Numbered from the stretch's first letter, positions 35,848 through 45,182 are shown. The stretch: DNA of 64,000 bases from Clostridia bacterium (GCA_017502525.1 JAFVUV010000032.1:124001-188000), one strand, 5' to 3'. Notes: generated by a model from the sequence alone, not told the origin. Numbers and translations: made by a program.

Positions 35848-37186
35848 AATTAAGCAAAAATTAAGTAATGCTTCGGACAATGATAAAATTGTTTACCGCA
35901 ATGTAATAGGGGCTTTTATCGTCAAAGGCGGAGCACTCTTTATAAGCCTTTTTACCTTACCGGCATACATAAAATTTTTCAACAACGATATTGTTTTAGG
36001 TGTATGGTACACAATCCTGTCCTTATTGAATTGGATACTCAATTTCGACCTTGGAATAGGAAATGGCTTGAGAAATCATCTGTCAACATCATTATCAGCA
36101 AATGATAAAGAGGCAACAAAAAAATATATTTCATCCGCTTATTTTTCAATTGGCGTTATTGTTCTTATTGTGTCGCTGATATTCCCATTTATTATACGTC
36201 TGTTTGACTTGAACACCCTATTTAATATCAGCATCGAAATGGTTTCTCCGAAATCGCTATATATTTCGCTAGTTATTGTTTTTATAGGCGTGATGATACA
36301 GTTTTGGTTGAAATTGATTAACTCGGTGTTATATGCAATGCAAAAATCCTCAATCAACAACTTTATGGTTCTTTGCACGAATACTATGGTTTTTATTGTT
36401 GCTCTTGTATATCCTTCCGGAAGCAACGATACAAACGTAATTGTCATGGCGATTGTTCATGCAATAGCAGTAGCATTACCGCTGCTAGTTGCAACAATAG
36501 TTGTTTTTTCAGGGAAACTACGCTATGCCGTTCCAAGCATAAAATTCGTAACGAAAACGCATACAAAAAGTGTTCTTTCCTTGGGTGGAACGTTTTTCAT
36601 AATTCAAATAGCTTATATGATCATTATGAGCACAAACGAATTTTTAATCACTAAAACAGCGGGTAGCGCATACGTAGTAGATTATCAAGCCTATTACAAA
36701 TTATTTTCTCTCGGAAGCACCGTGTTTGCGTTAGCTTTAACACCTATATGGTCGGTTATAACCAAAGCAAAAGCGGAAAACAATTATTCTTGGATTAGAA
36801 GTACCTACAAACGATTTATGTTATTGGCGGCAGCTTTTTCTGTTGGGGAATTTTTAATTGTTCCGCTGATGAAACCTTTAATGAATATTTGGTTGGGAGA
36901 AAATACGCTACAAAATATAAACATTGTAACAGGAATACTGTTTGCTATTTTAGGTTGCTTGATGATTTTCAACAGTGTGCTATCAAGCATTGCTAATGGC
37001 TTGGGGGCCTTAAAAATTCAAGCGATATGTTTTATAGCTGGTGCCATAGCGAAAATTCCGATTTCATATGTGTTGGTCAGCATTCTTGACTCGTGGAACG
37101 GAGTTATAATTGCAAATATAATTTGTATGGGAATATACTGCATTCTGCAGCCCTTATTTATGAAAAAAATAATAAAAGACAGATAA
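35837..37186 (+). CDS. Wzx-type polysaccharide flippase
   Basis: The 449-residue membrane protein has about 12-14 hydrophobic segments of the MOP/PST superfamily. An amphipathic N-terminal stretch (IVYRNVIGAFIVKGGALFISLFTL) leads into the first helix pair, and LNFDLGIGNGLRN follows the second, a pattern seen in Wzx proteins. It should flip lipid-linked repeat units across the cytoplasmic membrane for the Wzy-like polymerase. Start ATG lies within the end of the pyruvyl transferase gene. Confidence 0.88.
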   Translation: MLYKIKQKLSNASDNDKIVYRNVIGAFIVKGGALFISLFTLPAYIKFFNNDIVLGVWYTILSLLNWILNFDLGIGNGLRNHLSTSLSANDKEATKKYISSAYFSIGVIVLIVSLIFPFIIRLFDLNTLFNISIEMVSPKSLYISLVIVFIGVMIQFWLKLINSVLYAMQKSSINNFMVLCTNTMVFIVALVYPSGSNDTNVIVMAIVHAIAVALPLLVATIVVFSGKLRYAVPSIKFVTKTHTKSVLSLGGTFFIIQIAYMIIMSTNEFLITKTAGSAYVVDYQAYYKLFSLGSTVFALALTPIWSVITKAKAENNYSWIRSTYKRFMLLAAAFSVGEFLIVPLMKPLMNIWLGENTLQNINIVTGILFAILGCLMIFNSVLSSIANGLGALKIQAICFIAGAIAKIPISYVLVSILDSWNGVIIANIICMGIYCILQPLFMKKIIKDR

Positions 37187-37198
37187 AGGAGAATTAAA

Positions 37199-38239
37199 AT
37201 GTCACACTTTACGAACAAAACACTCTTGATCACCGGTGGGACCGGATCCTTTGGAAATGCCGTTCTAAATCGCTTCCTTACTACTGATATTGGAGAAATA
37301 CGCATTTTCTCTCGCGACGAAAAGAAGCAGGACGATATGCGCCACGAATATCAAGCAAAATATCCCGAATATGCAGAAAAGATAAAATTCTATATCGGTG
37401 ACGTTAGAAACATTGATTCTATTCGTCCCGCAATGGTAGGTGTAGATTACATATTCCACGCGGCTGCTCTTAAGCAAGTTCCGTCATGTGAGTTTTTTCC
37501 AATGGAAGCGGTTCGTACCAATATTATCGGTACGGAGAATGTTTTGACTGCTGCTATTGATGCGGGTGTTAAGAACGTTGTTTGTCTTTCCACCGATAAG
37601 GCTGCTTATCCAGTTAACGCAATGGGAACATCCAAGGCTATGATGGAAAAAGTTATCGTTGCAAAGTCGAGAATGGTCAGCCCAGACAAAACTAAGATCT
37701 GTTGTACACGTTATGGCAACGTTATGTGTTCTCGCGGTTCAGTTATTCCGCTTTGGATTGATCAAATTCGTGCAGAAAAGCCAATCACCATTACCGATCC
37801 TAGCATGACGAGATTTATTATGTCCCTTGATGAAGCGGTGGATCTTGTTCTCTTTGCGTTTGAACACGGAGAAAACGGAGATATTCTCGTTCAAAAAGCT
37901 CCTGCATGTACCATTGAAACACAGGCAAAAGCTGTTATCGAACTGTTTGACCCCGAACAGAAGACCGAAATCAAAATTATAGGTATTCGTCACGGTGAAA
38001 AAATGTACGAGACGCTTCTGACCAATGAGGAATGTGCAAATGCGATTGATATGGGTAACTTCTATCGCGTGCCTGCGGATAAGCGTGGGTTGAACTATGA
38101 TAAATATTTCAATACGGGAGACACCGAGCGTAACACGCTGACCGAGTTTAATTCTAACAACACTGAACTTTTGACGGTTGAGCAGACAAAGGCGAAGATT
38201 GCTTCACTCGCATACATACAGGAACAACTTGCAAAATGA
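37199..38239 (+). CDS. capE: UDP-GlcNAc 4,6-dehydratase/5-epimerase (CapE/FnlA/WbjB type)
   Basis: First step of UDP-N-acetyl-L-fucosamine synthesis from UDP-GlcNAc. The 346-residue extended SDR has the NAD-binding LLITGGTGSFGNAV (residues 9-22), FSRDEKKQDDMRHEY, HAAALKQVPSCE and LSTDKAAYPVNAMGTSKAMMEK, where the usual active-site Tyr of SDRs is modified in this subgroup. CapF and CapG homologues follow, which settles the pathway. Composition shifts back toward the more GC-rich pattern here compared with 28.2-37.2 kb. AAGGAG is the ribosome site. Confidence 0.92.
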   Translation: MSHFTNKTLLITGGTGSFGNAVLNRFLTTDIGEIRIFSRDEKKQDDMRHEYQAKYPEYAEKIKFYIGDVRNIDSIRPAMVGVDYIFHAAALKQVPSCEFFPMEAVRTNIIGTENVLTAAIDAGVKNVVCLSTDKAAYPVNAMGTSKAMMEKVIVAKSRMVSPDKTKICCTRYGNVMCSRGSVIPLWIDQIRAEKPITITDPSMTRFIMSLDEAVDLVLFAFEHGENGDILVQKAPACTIETQAKAVIELFDPEQKTEIKIIGIRHGEKMYETLLTNEECANAIDMGNFYRVPADKRGLNYDKYFNTGDTERNTLTEFNSNNTELLTVEQTKAKIASLAYIQEQLAK

Positions 38240-38538
38240 GCAATGTAGGGAAATAAAACGATTGCACCTTTAATTTGCAAAAACAAAAAGGAACATCTGA
38301 GAGAAGTTGTAGTTCATAATCTTGGAAAAATCATTGGTTAAATTTTTCAAACCAAAAATGGCCTAATATTTGTTCCGTATTCAAATGTAATAATTCTGCG
38401 GAAGTAGGTGCACATATAATTTCAACTAATATCAATGATAAAAGTGAGTATATAATTCTTATATGCAAAAAATGCAATACAATAACTAATCAATTTACAA
38501 TTAAAAAAGGTAGAAGAGTTTTGGCAAATATAAGCTAA
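38236..38538 (+). pseudogene. Decayed small gene with paired zinc-finger-like cysteines
   Basis: The gap between capE and capF translates into a plausible small protein only if two frames are joined. An ATG overlapping the capE stop gives MSNVGK then TAA. From 38249 another frame gives IAPLICKNKKEHLREVV...LGKIIG and stops at 38342. The first frame then resumes (SWKNHWLNFSNQ, WPNICSVFKCNNSAEVGAHI, LICKKCNTITNQF, RRVLANIS) to TAA at 38538. The CSVFKC and CKKC pairs with AEVGAH in between look like a small zinc-binding family protein I have seen as 'hypothetical'. Two compensating frameshifts suggest a remnant gene or sequencing errors in two A-rich spots. It may mark an insertion in the operon. 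Confidence 0.6.
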
Positions 38539-38555
38539 ACTTGTGGTAAAAAATA

Positions 38556-39755
38556 ATGAGAATACTTATAACTGGCGCAAAGGGATTTGTAGGCAAAAAC
38601 CTGTGTGCGGCACTGAAAAATATTCAAGAAGGCAAGGATAGAACGCATCCATCCGTCACAATTAACGAAATTTTTGAGTACGATATTGATACGGATGAAT
38701 CTTTACTTGACGAATACTGTGATAAGGCAGACTTCGTGTTTAATCTTGCGGGTGTTAATCGACCCCCAAACGTAGAAGAGTTTATGCAGGGCAATTTTGG
38801 ATTTGCCTCAACTCTTCTAGAAACGCTAAAAAAACACAACAATACTTGTCCTATTATGATATCATCGTCTATTCAGGCAACTTGCATCGGACGATATGAT
38901 AGCGAATATGGAAGAAGCAAAAAGGCAGGAGAAGAACTTGTTTTTGCATATGGCAAAGAAACGGGTGCTAAAGTTTTAGTGTATCGTTTCCCTAATTTGT
39001 TCGGCAAATGGTGTAGGCCTAACTATAATTCAGCTGTTGCTACTTTTTGCCATAATATAGCTAACGATTTACCTATCACGGTTAACGACTCATCAATTCA
39101 ACTAGAACTTTTATACATAGACGATTTAGTAAACGAGATGATATCTGCGCTTGAAGGCAAAGAACATCGTTGCGAATTTGAAGGTATTGATACTATTTTT
39201 AACGATAGTGGTAGATATTGCGCAACACCTATTACTCACAAAGTTACTTTGGGGGAGATAGTTTCTTATCTTGAAATATTTAAAAATCAAACATCGACTT
39301 TAATTATTCCAGAAATACCAGACGGTTCTTTCGCAAAGAAATTATATAGCACATATCTATCATATTTGCCCGAGAGGAAAGTGTCTTTTCCATTAAAGAT
39401 GAACGAAGATGCAAGAGGCAGTTTTACAGAATTGCTTAAAACGGGCAAGTGTGGGCAGGTTAGCGTTAACATTTCAAAACCAGGGATTACGAAAGGACAA
39501 CATTGGCATAATTCTAAATGGGAATTTTTTATTGTAGTTAGCGGGAAGGGCCTTATACAGCAACGTAAAATTGGTACTGATAAAGTTCTTAATTTTGAAG
39601 TTTCTGGAGATAAAATTACAGCAGTGCATATGCTTCCTGGTTATACGCACAACATAATAAATTTATCTGAAACGGAAAATCTTATAACGGTTATGTGGGC
39701 TAACGAACAATTTGACCCAAACAAGCCAGACACATTCTTTGAGGTAGTTGAATAA
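38556..39755 (+). CDS. capF: CapF/FnlB/WbjC-type bifunctional reductase-epimerase
   Basis: Second enzyme of UDP-L-FucNAc synthesis. The 399-residue protein has an N-terminal SDR domain (MRILITGAKGFVGKNLC, NLAGVNRP, YGRSKKAGEELV with the catalytic Tyr-x3-Lys) and a C-terminal cupin domain from about 285 (NEDARGSFTELLKTG, KGQHWHNSKWEFFIVVSGKG, LPGYTHNI), where His residues fit a metal site. That SDR-cupin fusion is diagnostic of CapF. It starts 17 bp after a degenerate gene and overlaps capG by one base. Confidence 0.94.
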   Translation: MRILITGAKGFVGKNLCAALKNIQEGKDRTHPSVTINEIFEYDIDTDESLLDEYCDKADFVFNLAGVNRPPNVEEFMQGNFGFASTLLETLKKHNNTCPIMISSSIQATCIGRYDSEYGRSKKAGEELVFAYGKETGAKVLVYRFPNLFGKWCRPNYNSAVATFCHNIANDLPITVNDSSIQLELLYIDDLVNEMISALEGKEHRCEFEGIDTIFNDSGRYCATPITHKVTLGEIVSYLEIFKNQTSTLIIPEIPDGSFAKKLYSTYLSYLPERKVSFPLKMNEDARGSFTELLKTGKCGQVSVNISKPGITKGQHWHNSKWEFFIVVSGKGLIQQRKIGTDKVLNFEVSGDKITAVHMLPGYTHNIINLSETENLITVMWANEQFDPNKPDTFFEVVE

Positions 39756-40936
39756 TGGGAGTAAAAACTGATTTCTCAAATGTAAAATGGCAAAAAAACG
39801 GGAAGTTAAAGCTTCTCATTATAGTAGGCACACGTCCAGAAATTATTCGTCTTACAGAAGTAATCAATAAGTGCAGGAAATATTTTGATTGTATTCTCGC
39901 ACATACAGGGCAGAATTACGACTATAACCTTAGCGGCATTTTCTTTAAGGACTTGAAGATCGCTGCTCCCGAGGTTTATTTGGATGCCGTTGGTAATGAC
40001 CTTGGAGCGACGATTGGCAATATCATTAGTTGCTCATATAAACTGATGAATCAGATAAAGCCAGATGCTCTCCTTGTCCTTGGTGACACGAATTCGTGTC
40101 TTTCTGCAATTTCAGCAAAGCGTTTACACATTCCAATCTTCCACATGGAATCGGGTACTCGTTGTAAGGATGAATGTCTGCCCGAAGAAACCAATAGAAG
40201 AATCGTTGACACCATAGCTGACATTAATCTTGCATATTCCGAACACGCAAGAAGGAATCTTTCGGATTGCGGTCTGCCTAAAGAGCGTACCTATGTGACG
40301 GGGTCTCCAATGGCAGAGGTGTTGCACAACAACCTTTCAGAAATCGAAGCGAGCGATATTCACGCTCGTTTGGGCCTTGAAAAAGGCAAGTATATTCTAC
40401 TTTCAGCACACCGTGAAGAAAATATTGATACCGAGAAGAATTTCAATAGTTTGTTTGCTGCGATTAACAAAATGGCGGAAAAGTACGATATGCCGATTTT
40501 GTATTCTTGCCATCCAAGAAGTCGTAATAAATTGTTGACAAGTGCTTTCAAACTTAATCCCCGAATCATTCAACACGAGCCTCTCGGCTTCCACGATTAT
40601 AACTGCTTGCAGATGAACGCTTTTGCGGTTGTTTCTGATAGCGGTACACTTCCGGAAGAAAGTAGCTTTTTTACAAGTGTCGGTCATCCGTTTCCTGCAG
40701 TATGTATTAGAACCTCAACGGAACGTCCCGAGGCTATTGATAAGGCTTGCTTTATTCTTTCTGGTATCGATGAAAAGGGACTTCTTCAAGCCGTTGATAC
40801 GGCTGTTAACATGAATCGAAATGGCGATTATGGTATTCCTGTACCAGATTATATCGAAGAAAACGTTTCTACTAAGGTGGTTAAGATTATCCAATCATAT
40901 ACTGGTGTTGTAAATAAAATGGTTTGGAGAAAATAA
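39755..40936 (+). CDS. capG: UDP-N-acetylglucosamine/FucNAc 2-epimerase (CapG/FnlC type)
   Basis: Third enzyme: non-hydrolysing 2-epimerase giving UDP-L-FucNAc. The 393-residue sequence shows IIVGTRPEIIRLTEVI (about residues 21-36), HTGQNYDYNLS, LGDTNSCLSA, HMESGTRCKDECLPEETNRR and SDSGTLPEESSF, all standard for WecB-like epimerases. Direct linkage to capE and capF favours the FucNAc role over ManNAc production. Confidence 0.94.
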   Translation: MGVKTDFSNVKWQKNGKLKLLIIVGTRPEIIRLTEVINKCRKYFDCILAHTGQNYDYNLSGIFFKDLKIAAPEVYLDAVGNDLGATIGNIISCSYKLMNQIKPDALLVLGDTNSCLSAISAKRLHIPIFHMESGTRCKDECLPEETNRRIVDTIADINLAYSEHARRNLSDCGLPKERTYVTGSPMAEVLHNNLSEIEASDIHARLGLEKGKYILLSAHREENIDTEKNFNSLFAAINKMAEKYDMPILYSCHPRSRNKLLTSAFKLNPRIIQHEPLGFHDYNCLQMNAFAVVSDSGTLPEESSFFTSVGHPFPAVCIRTSTERPEAIDKACFILSGIDEKGLLQAVDTAVNMNRNGDYGIPVPDYIEENVSTKVVKIIQSYTGVVNKMVWRK

Positions 40937-40954
40937 TTAACAGGAGAAAGTGTC

Positions 40955-42115
40955 ATGAACTCAGATGAGATGAAAGTGTTTTTTGCTCTGTTGCGTTCTG
41001 CGATTGAGGGCAATAAACTAAATAGCGAAGAGTTAAGTGACTATTCAGATAATTTGCTTGCCGATATGATAAAATTATCGGTAAAGCATGATATTAGTCA
41101 AATTTTGGCTTTAGGACTAAAGCAAAACGACTTGCTCTCTAGTGAAAACAAGCAGATAGAAAATTATATAATTAAAGCAGTATTTCGCTATGAACGTATA
41201 AGATGTGATTATGAAAATCTTTGTAACGTGCTTGAGCGGGCGAATATTTCATTTCTTCCTTTAAAGGGTTCGGTAATACGAAAATATTATCCAGAACCTT
41301 GGATGAGAACTAGTTGTGACATTGATATTTTAGTTCGTGAAGAAGATTCTGAAAAAGCTAAATCTATTTTAGTTGATGATAACGGTTATTCTTTTAAGGG
41401 TAAAGGTTCACACGATTTGTCATTTTTTACGCCTTCAAATATACACGTGGAACTGCACTATGATTTAGTTGAAGACGGTAGAGTTAATCAGTGTACAAAA
41501 ATTCTTAAAAATATTTGGGATAACGTTGTTATTCGTAATGACTGCGAGCATTGGTGCGAAATGACCGATGAAATGTTTTATTTTTATCATATCGCACATA
41601 TGGCAAAACATTTTGAAGATGGTGGCTGTGGTATAAGACCGCTTATTGATTTGTGGATTTTAGATAAAATTGACGGGGTAGACGTTAATAAACGGAACGA
41701 GTTGCTTGAAAAAGGTGGACTTCTAAAGTTTGCGGACTGTGCTCGTAAACTAAGTAAGGTTTGGTTTAGGAACGAAGAGCACGATTTAGTTACTAAGCAA
41801 ATGGAAGACTATATTTTGCGTGGTGGCGTTTATGGAAATAGCGAAAATCGCATAATGGTTCATCAACAAAAGAAAGGCGGAAGATTTAAATACGCTCTAT
41901 CGAAAATATTTATTCCTTATAACGTTATTAAATTCCATTATCCTATTTTGCAAAAACATCGTTGGCTCACTCCTTTTATGCAAGTTCGTAGATGGTGCAA
42001 AATTATTTTTTGTGGACATTTAAAAAGAACTACTAAGGAATTGCAATATAATAGCAATATTACCAACGAAGACGCTGTTAAAATGCAAAAATTTTTAAAC
42101 GATATAGGTTTATAA
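40955..42115 (+). CDS. Nucleotidyltransferase-family protein of unknown substrate
   Basis: The 386-residue protein resembles the NTP_transf_5 group: YENLCNVLERANISFLPLKG and SVIRKYYPEPWMRTSCDIDILV, where the DID pair fits the metal-binding aspartates of a polymerase-beta-type nucleotidyltransferase, and HVELHYDL. Members are often found in polysaccharide or lasso-peptide clusters without a known reaction. It is the last gene of the operon, followed by a terminator. Function is not assigned. Confidence 0.75.
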   Translation: MNSDEMKVFFALLRSAIEGNKLNSEELSDYSDNLLADMIKLSVKHDISQILALGLKQNDLLSSENKQIENYIIKAVFRYERIRCDYENLCNVLERANISFLPLKGSVIRKYYPEPWMRTSCDIDILVREEDSEKAKSILVDDNGYSFKGKGSHDLSFFTPSNIHVELHYDLVEDGRVNQCTKILKNIWDNVVIRNDCEHWCEMTDEMFYFYHIAHMAKHFEDGGCGIRPLIDLWILDKIDGVDVNKRNELLEKGGLLKFADCARKLSKVWFRNEEHDLVTKQMEDYILRGGVYGNSENRIMVHQQKKGGRFKYALSKIFIPYNVIKFHYPILQKHRWLTPFMQVRRWCKIIFCGHLKRTTKELQYNSNITNEDAVKMQKFLNDIGL

Positions 42116-42136
42116 AATAAAACCGATTGAAAAACT

Positions 42137-42174
42137 AAAGCTACTATGGGCAAATAACTTTTAGTGGCTTTTTT
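42137..42174 (+). terminator. Terminator of the polysaccharide operon
   Basis: AAAGCTACTA (42137-42146) pairs with TAGTGGCTTT (42162-42171, one G-T pair), with TTTT following. It ends about 16 kb of co-directional genes. Confidence 0.78.
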
Positions 42175-42220
42175 GTTGATATTAATGCGAAATCAATATA
42201 AATTAAAAAAGGAATACTTT

Positions 42221-43213
42221 ATGAAGTACTGTGCAATAGATACGAGATACGATAATATTGAATATAGAAAATGTGGGGAAAGTGGGTTAAAGCTTCCAGC
42301 GGTGTCTCTTGGGTTGTGGCACAATTTTGGCGACAATGCTGACTTTAACAATATGTGCAATATGTGTTTTACTGCGTTTGATAACGGTATTACGCATTTT
42401 GACCTTGCAAATAATTATGGACCAGATGCGGGTAGTGCCGAAAAGAACTTTGGTAAAATTCTTAATAAGCATATGAAAAAATACCGCGACGAAATGGTGA
42501 TAAGCACAAAAGCGGGATATTATATGTGGGCAGGTCCTTACGGCGACTTTGGTAGTAGAAAATACTTGATGGCTAGTTTAGACCAAAGTCTTAAAAGGAT
42601 GAACGTAGATTACGTCGATATTTTTTATCATCATAGGATGGACCCTGATACTCCATTATACGAGACTATGTGGGCTCTTGCAGATATTGTTAAAAGCGGA
42701 AAGGCATTGTACGTGGGACTTTCTAATTATGACGGGGATACGATGTTAAAGGCGACTGAAATTCTTAACGAATTGCATTGTCCGTTTGTTATTAATCAAA
42801 ACAGATATTCCATTTTAGATAGAGGCATTGAAAAAAACGGAATATTAGGAAGTGCTGTTTCTGCAAAAAAAGGCGTTATTATTTTTAGCCCTCTTGCGCA
42901 AGGCCTTTTGTCTAACCGTTATTTATATGGTATACCTAATGATAGCAGAGTAAAAACGGATGGTAGATTTTTGAACGAAAAATTTATTTCTGCTGAAACT
43001 ATGGATAAGGTTCGAAAACTCAATATTGTTGCACAAAACAGAGGTCAAAGTTTAGCGCAAATGGCACTTGCATGGGTTTATAATCATCAAGGTGTAACAA
43101 GCGTTTTAATTGGAGCATCAAAACCTGAACAGATTATTGAAAATCTTAGCATGACTAAAAATACGAATTTTACAAAAGAAGAACTTGATGAGATTGACTC
43201 TATAGTGTTGTAA
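42221..43213 (+). CDS. Aldo/keto reductase (YghZ/L-glyceraldehyde-3-phosphate reductase-like)
   Basis: A 330-residue NADPH-dependent reductase of the AKR superfamily. The TIM-barrel catalytic residues are in FDLANNYG (Asp, Tyr), ISTKAGY (Lys) and FYHHRMD (His). VGLSNYDGDT and the C-terminal SVLIGASKPEQIIENL form the cofactor site. ATG 42221 is chosen over an earlier in-frame codon because AAAAGG precedes it and MKYCAIDTRYDNIEYRKCG is the usual beginning. Substrate is not predicted. It is a separate unit after the polysaccharide operon. Confidence 0.9.
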   Translation: MKYCAIDTRYDNIEYRKCGESGLKLPAVSLGLWHNFGDNADFNNMCNMCFTAFDNGITHFDLANNYGPDAGSAEKNFGKILNKHMKKYRDEMVISTKAGYYMWAGPYGDFGSRKYLMASLDQSLKRMNVDYVDIFYHHRMDPDTPLYETMWALADIVKSGKALYVGLSNYDGDTMLKATEILNELHCPFVINQNRYSILDRGIEKNGILGSAVSAKKGVIIFSPLAQGLLSNRYLYGIPNDSRVKTDGRFLNEKFISAETMDKVRKLNIVAQNRGQSLAQMALAWVYNHQGVTSVLIGASKPEQIIENLSMTKNTNFTKEELDEIDSIVL

Positions 43214-43252
43214 TAAATGTTGTAATAAATATTGAATTGCAATAATAAGTTT

Positions 43253-43295
43253 AAAAGCGGAACTAACTTAGAGAAGGTTTCGCTTTTGTATTTTT
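43253..43295 (+). terminator. Terminator after the aldo/keto reductase gene
   Basis: AAAAGCG (43253-43259) pairs with CGCTTTT (43281-43287), with additional pairing inside and T-rich sequence after. Confidence 0.65.
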
Positions 43296-43342
43296 AAAAT
43301 TTATAATTAGCCGTAATAACGTTTTTAATTTTATAATATGTA

Positions 43343-43371
43343 TTGAAATTAAAGTTAAATTATGGTATAAT
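43343..43371 (+). promoter_or_regulatory. Promoter of the PlsC-type acyltransferase gene
   Basis: TTGAAA (43343-43348) and TATAAT (43366-43371), spacer 17 bp; leader about 25 bases. Confidence 0.78.
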
Positions 43372-43402
43372 AAATTAAAGAAGTAAGAGTGAGTTTTAAT
43401 GT

Positions 43403-44227
43403 ATGTATTTTAGGCACGATTTAGATTACGTTTATCCCGAAAAGGTAGACGAACACATGATAACGGTAAAACATAAAAGGGACGTAAACCTTGATGAAAA
43501 TTATCCTTATCTTAATAAAAGTTTCGGCTATAAATTATTGCGGGGAGTTTTTTGGCTATCATTAAATATAATCGTATTTCCGTTAATCAGATTGACGCAC
43601 GGGCTTAGAATTTACGGCAAGAAAAATCTTAAAAAACATAAAAAGGCTTTTAAGAACGGTTGTATTACCATATCAAACCACGTGTTTATGTGGGATTTTT
43701 TATGCGTGTCAAGAGCAATGCGTCCAAGACTTGGAAACTTTCCCGCGTGGAAAACAAATTTGGAAGGGGCAAACGGGCCGTTAATTCGTATGGCAGGGGG
43801 AATACCTATCCCAACTGGTAATATGCGAGCGATGGTTAAATTTAAATACGCGATGGAAGAAGTTTTAGAAAAAGGCAAGTGGCTACATTTTTTCCCGGAA
43901 GGCTCTATGTGGTTTTTCTATCCCGATTTAAGACCGCTAAAAAAAGCAGTATTCAAATATGCAGTAAAGTATGATAAACCGCTAATACCTATGGCAATGT
44001 CGTTTAGAAAGCGTAAGGGGATAACCAAATTGTTCACAAAGAAACCTTGTGTGGATTTACATATAGGAGAACCACTTTTTGTTGATAAAACCGTGCCGAC
44101 GGAACAAGCGATAGAAAAAATGCATAAAGAAGCGTATCACGTTATGCAAGTTATGTTAGGCGTTAACCCTGGCGACCCAACGTATAATGAAGATTATAAA
44201 GGGAACAATTATCAAAAAACCATGTAA
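43403..44227 (+). CDS. 1-acylglycerol-3-phosphate acyltransferase-like protein (PlsC family)
   Basis: The 274-residue protein has the acyltransferase NHVFMWD box (His-x4-Asp, about residues 92-98), GGIPIPTGN and the FFPEGSMW box (about 161-168), as expected for PlsC enzymes that acylate lysophosphatidate. One hydrophobic helix (about 47-64, LLRGVFWLSLNIIVFPLI) should anchor it to the membrane. The ribosome site is poor (TAAGAGTGAG). An out-of-frame ATG four bases earlier ends at once and is not the start. It is followed 15 bp later by a flavin-reductase-like gene. Confidence 0.9.
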   Translation: MYFRHDLDYVYPEKVDEHMITVKHKRDVNLDENYPYLNKSFGYKLLRGVFWLSLNIIVFPLIRLTHGLRIYGKKNLKKHKKAFKNGCITISNHVFMWDFLCVSRAMRPRLGNFPAWKTNLEGANGPLIRMAGGIPIPTGNMRAMVKFKYAMEEVLEKGKWLHFFPEGSMWFFYPDLRPLKKAVFKYAVKYDKPLIPMAMSFRKRKGITKLFTKKPCVDLHIGEPLFVDKTVPTEQAIEKMHKEAYHVMQVMLGVNPGDPTYNEDYKGNNYQKTM

Positions 44228-44242
44228 ACGTGGTGGAGAAAT

Positions 44243-45175
44243 ATGAGTAGTTTTGAAAACCTAAGAATAGTAGATAACTTTTATCAAACGTCGTTATTTT
44301 TTCCGATGCCGACGGTAGTAATAAGCACGCTTTGTGAAGATGGAAGCACTACGCTCGGTCCATATTCCTTAGTTCAACCTTATTACGTTGCCGGTAAAGA
44401 CTATTATGCAATGTTATTATCTTGCCGTAACTCGTCAAATACCGCGCAAAACATTTTAAGAAACGGCAAGTGTGCAATAAACTTTATTGACGACAATCCA
44501 AAGACTTTTAAAGAAGCAGTTAAACTTTCTTGGCCGGGTGATAAGCCTAGCGATAAGATGCCTAAATGCAAATTTAAGTTAGAAGAGGGTATCATACAAG
44601 AAGAGACGGGGGAAAAGCGTCCGCTAGTATTGACGGATGCGATTGAAGTTATAGAGTGTAGTTGGGTTAGAGAACTTGACGGCGCAGATAAGGACGTGGC
44701 TGGTGAGCTTAACGGTTATGAACCACCATATCACGATTTTAACGGGATAACGAGTAAATTTGGCGCGCATTTTATATTAAAAATAGATAAGATTTTAATG
44801 AAAAAGAAATACAGTGACGCTATTATACGCGGAGTAAAAGCAAGCGATTTTCCACCACTTCCCGTTGATTACGGCTATAGAGATAGCAAGAATTTTTGGT
44901 TCCATAGGAAAACTAGAATGCGTGCGGAATTATTGCAAGTGAGAAAGGCGTCTTTAGCATCGGTTAGATATGCTGCCGATAGGGCGGACGATAAAGTTAA
45001 ATTTACCGACGACGCACTTGAAACAGTTTTGGGAGTTCCAAGAGTATTTTTACCTTTAGTGCTTAAAGGTTGCGTTAACTGGGCGAAAGAAAACGGCGTT
45101 GAACTAGTTACTGCAGAGCATATGAAAATAATAAACGATAAACGCTCTAAAGAAAAGAACAAAAATAAAAAATAA
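44243..45175 (+). CDS. Flavin reductase-like (FMN-binding split barrel) protein
   Basis: A 310-residue protein. The first two-thirds look like a flavin-reductase/split-barrel domain: FPMPTVVISTLCEDGSTTLG, LSCRNSSNTAQNILRNGKCAIN, ECSWVREL and a later FILKIDKILM. The last third (about 225-310), basic and helical, contains DALETVLGVPRVFLPLVLKGCVNWA and is not recognised. It is co-directional with the acyltransferase 15 bp upstream, so co-expressed. The specific substrate is unknown. Confidence 0.78.
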   Translation: MSSFENLRIVDNFYQTSLFFPMPTVVISTLCEDGSTTLGPYSLVQPYYVAGKDYYAMLLSCRNSSNTAQNILRNGKCAINFIDDNPKTFKEAVKLSWPGDKPSDKMPKCKFKLEEGIIQEETGEKRPLVLTDAIEVIECSWVRELDGADKDVAGELNGYEPPYHDFNGITSKFGAHFILKIDKILMKKKYSDAIIRGVKASDFPPLPVDYGYRDSKNFWFHRKTRMRAELLQVRKASLASVRYAADRADDKVKFTDDALETVLGVPRVFLPLVLKGCVNWAKENGVELVTAEHMKIINDKRSKEKNKNKK

Positions 45176-45182
45176 TAAATAT

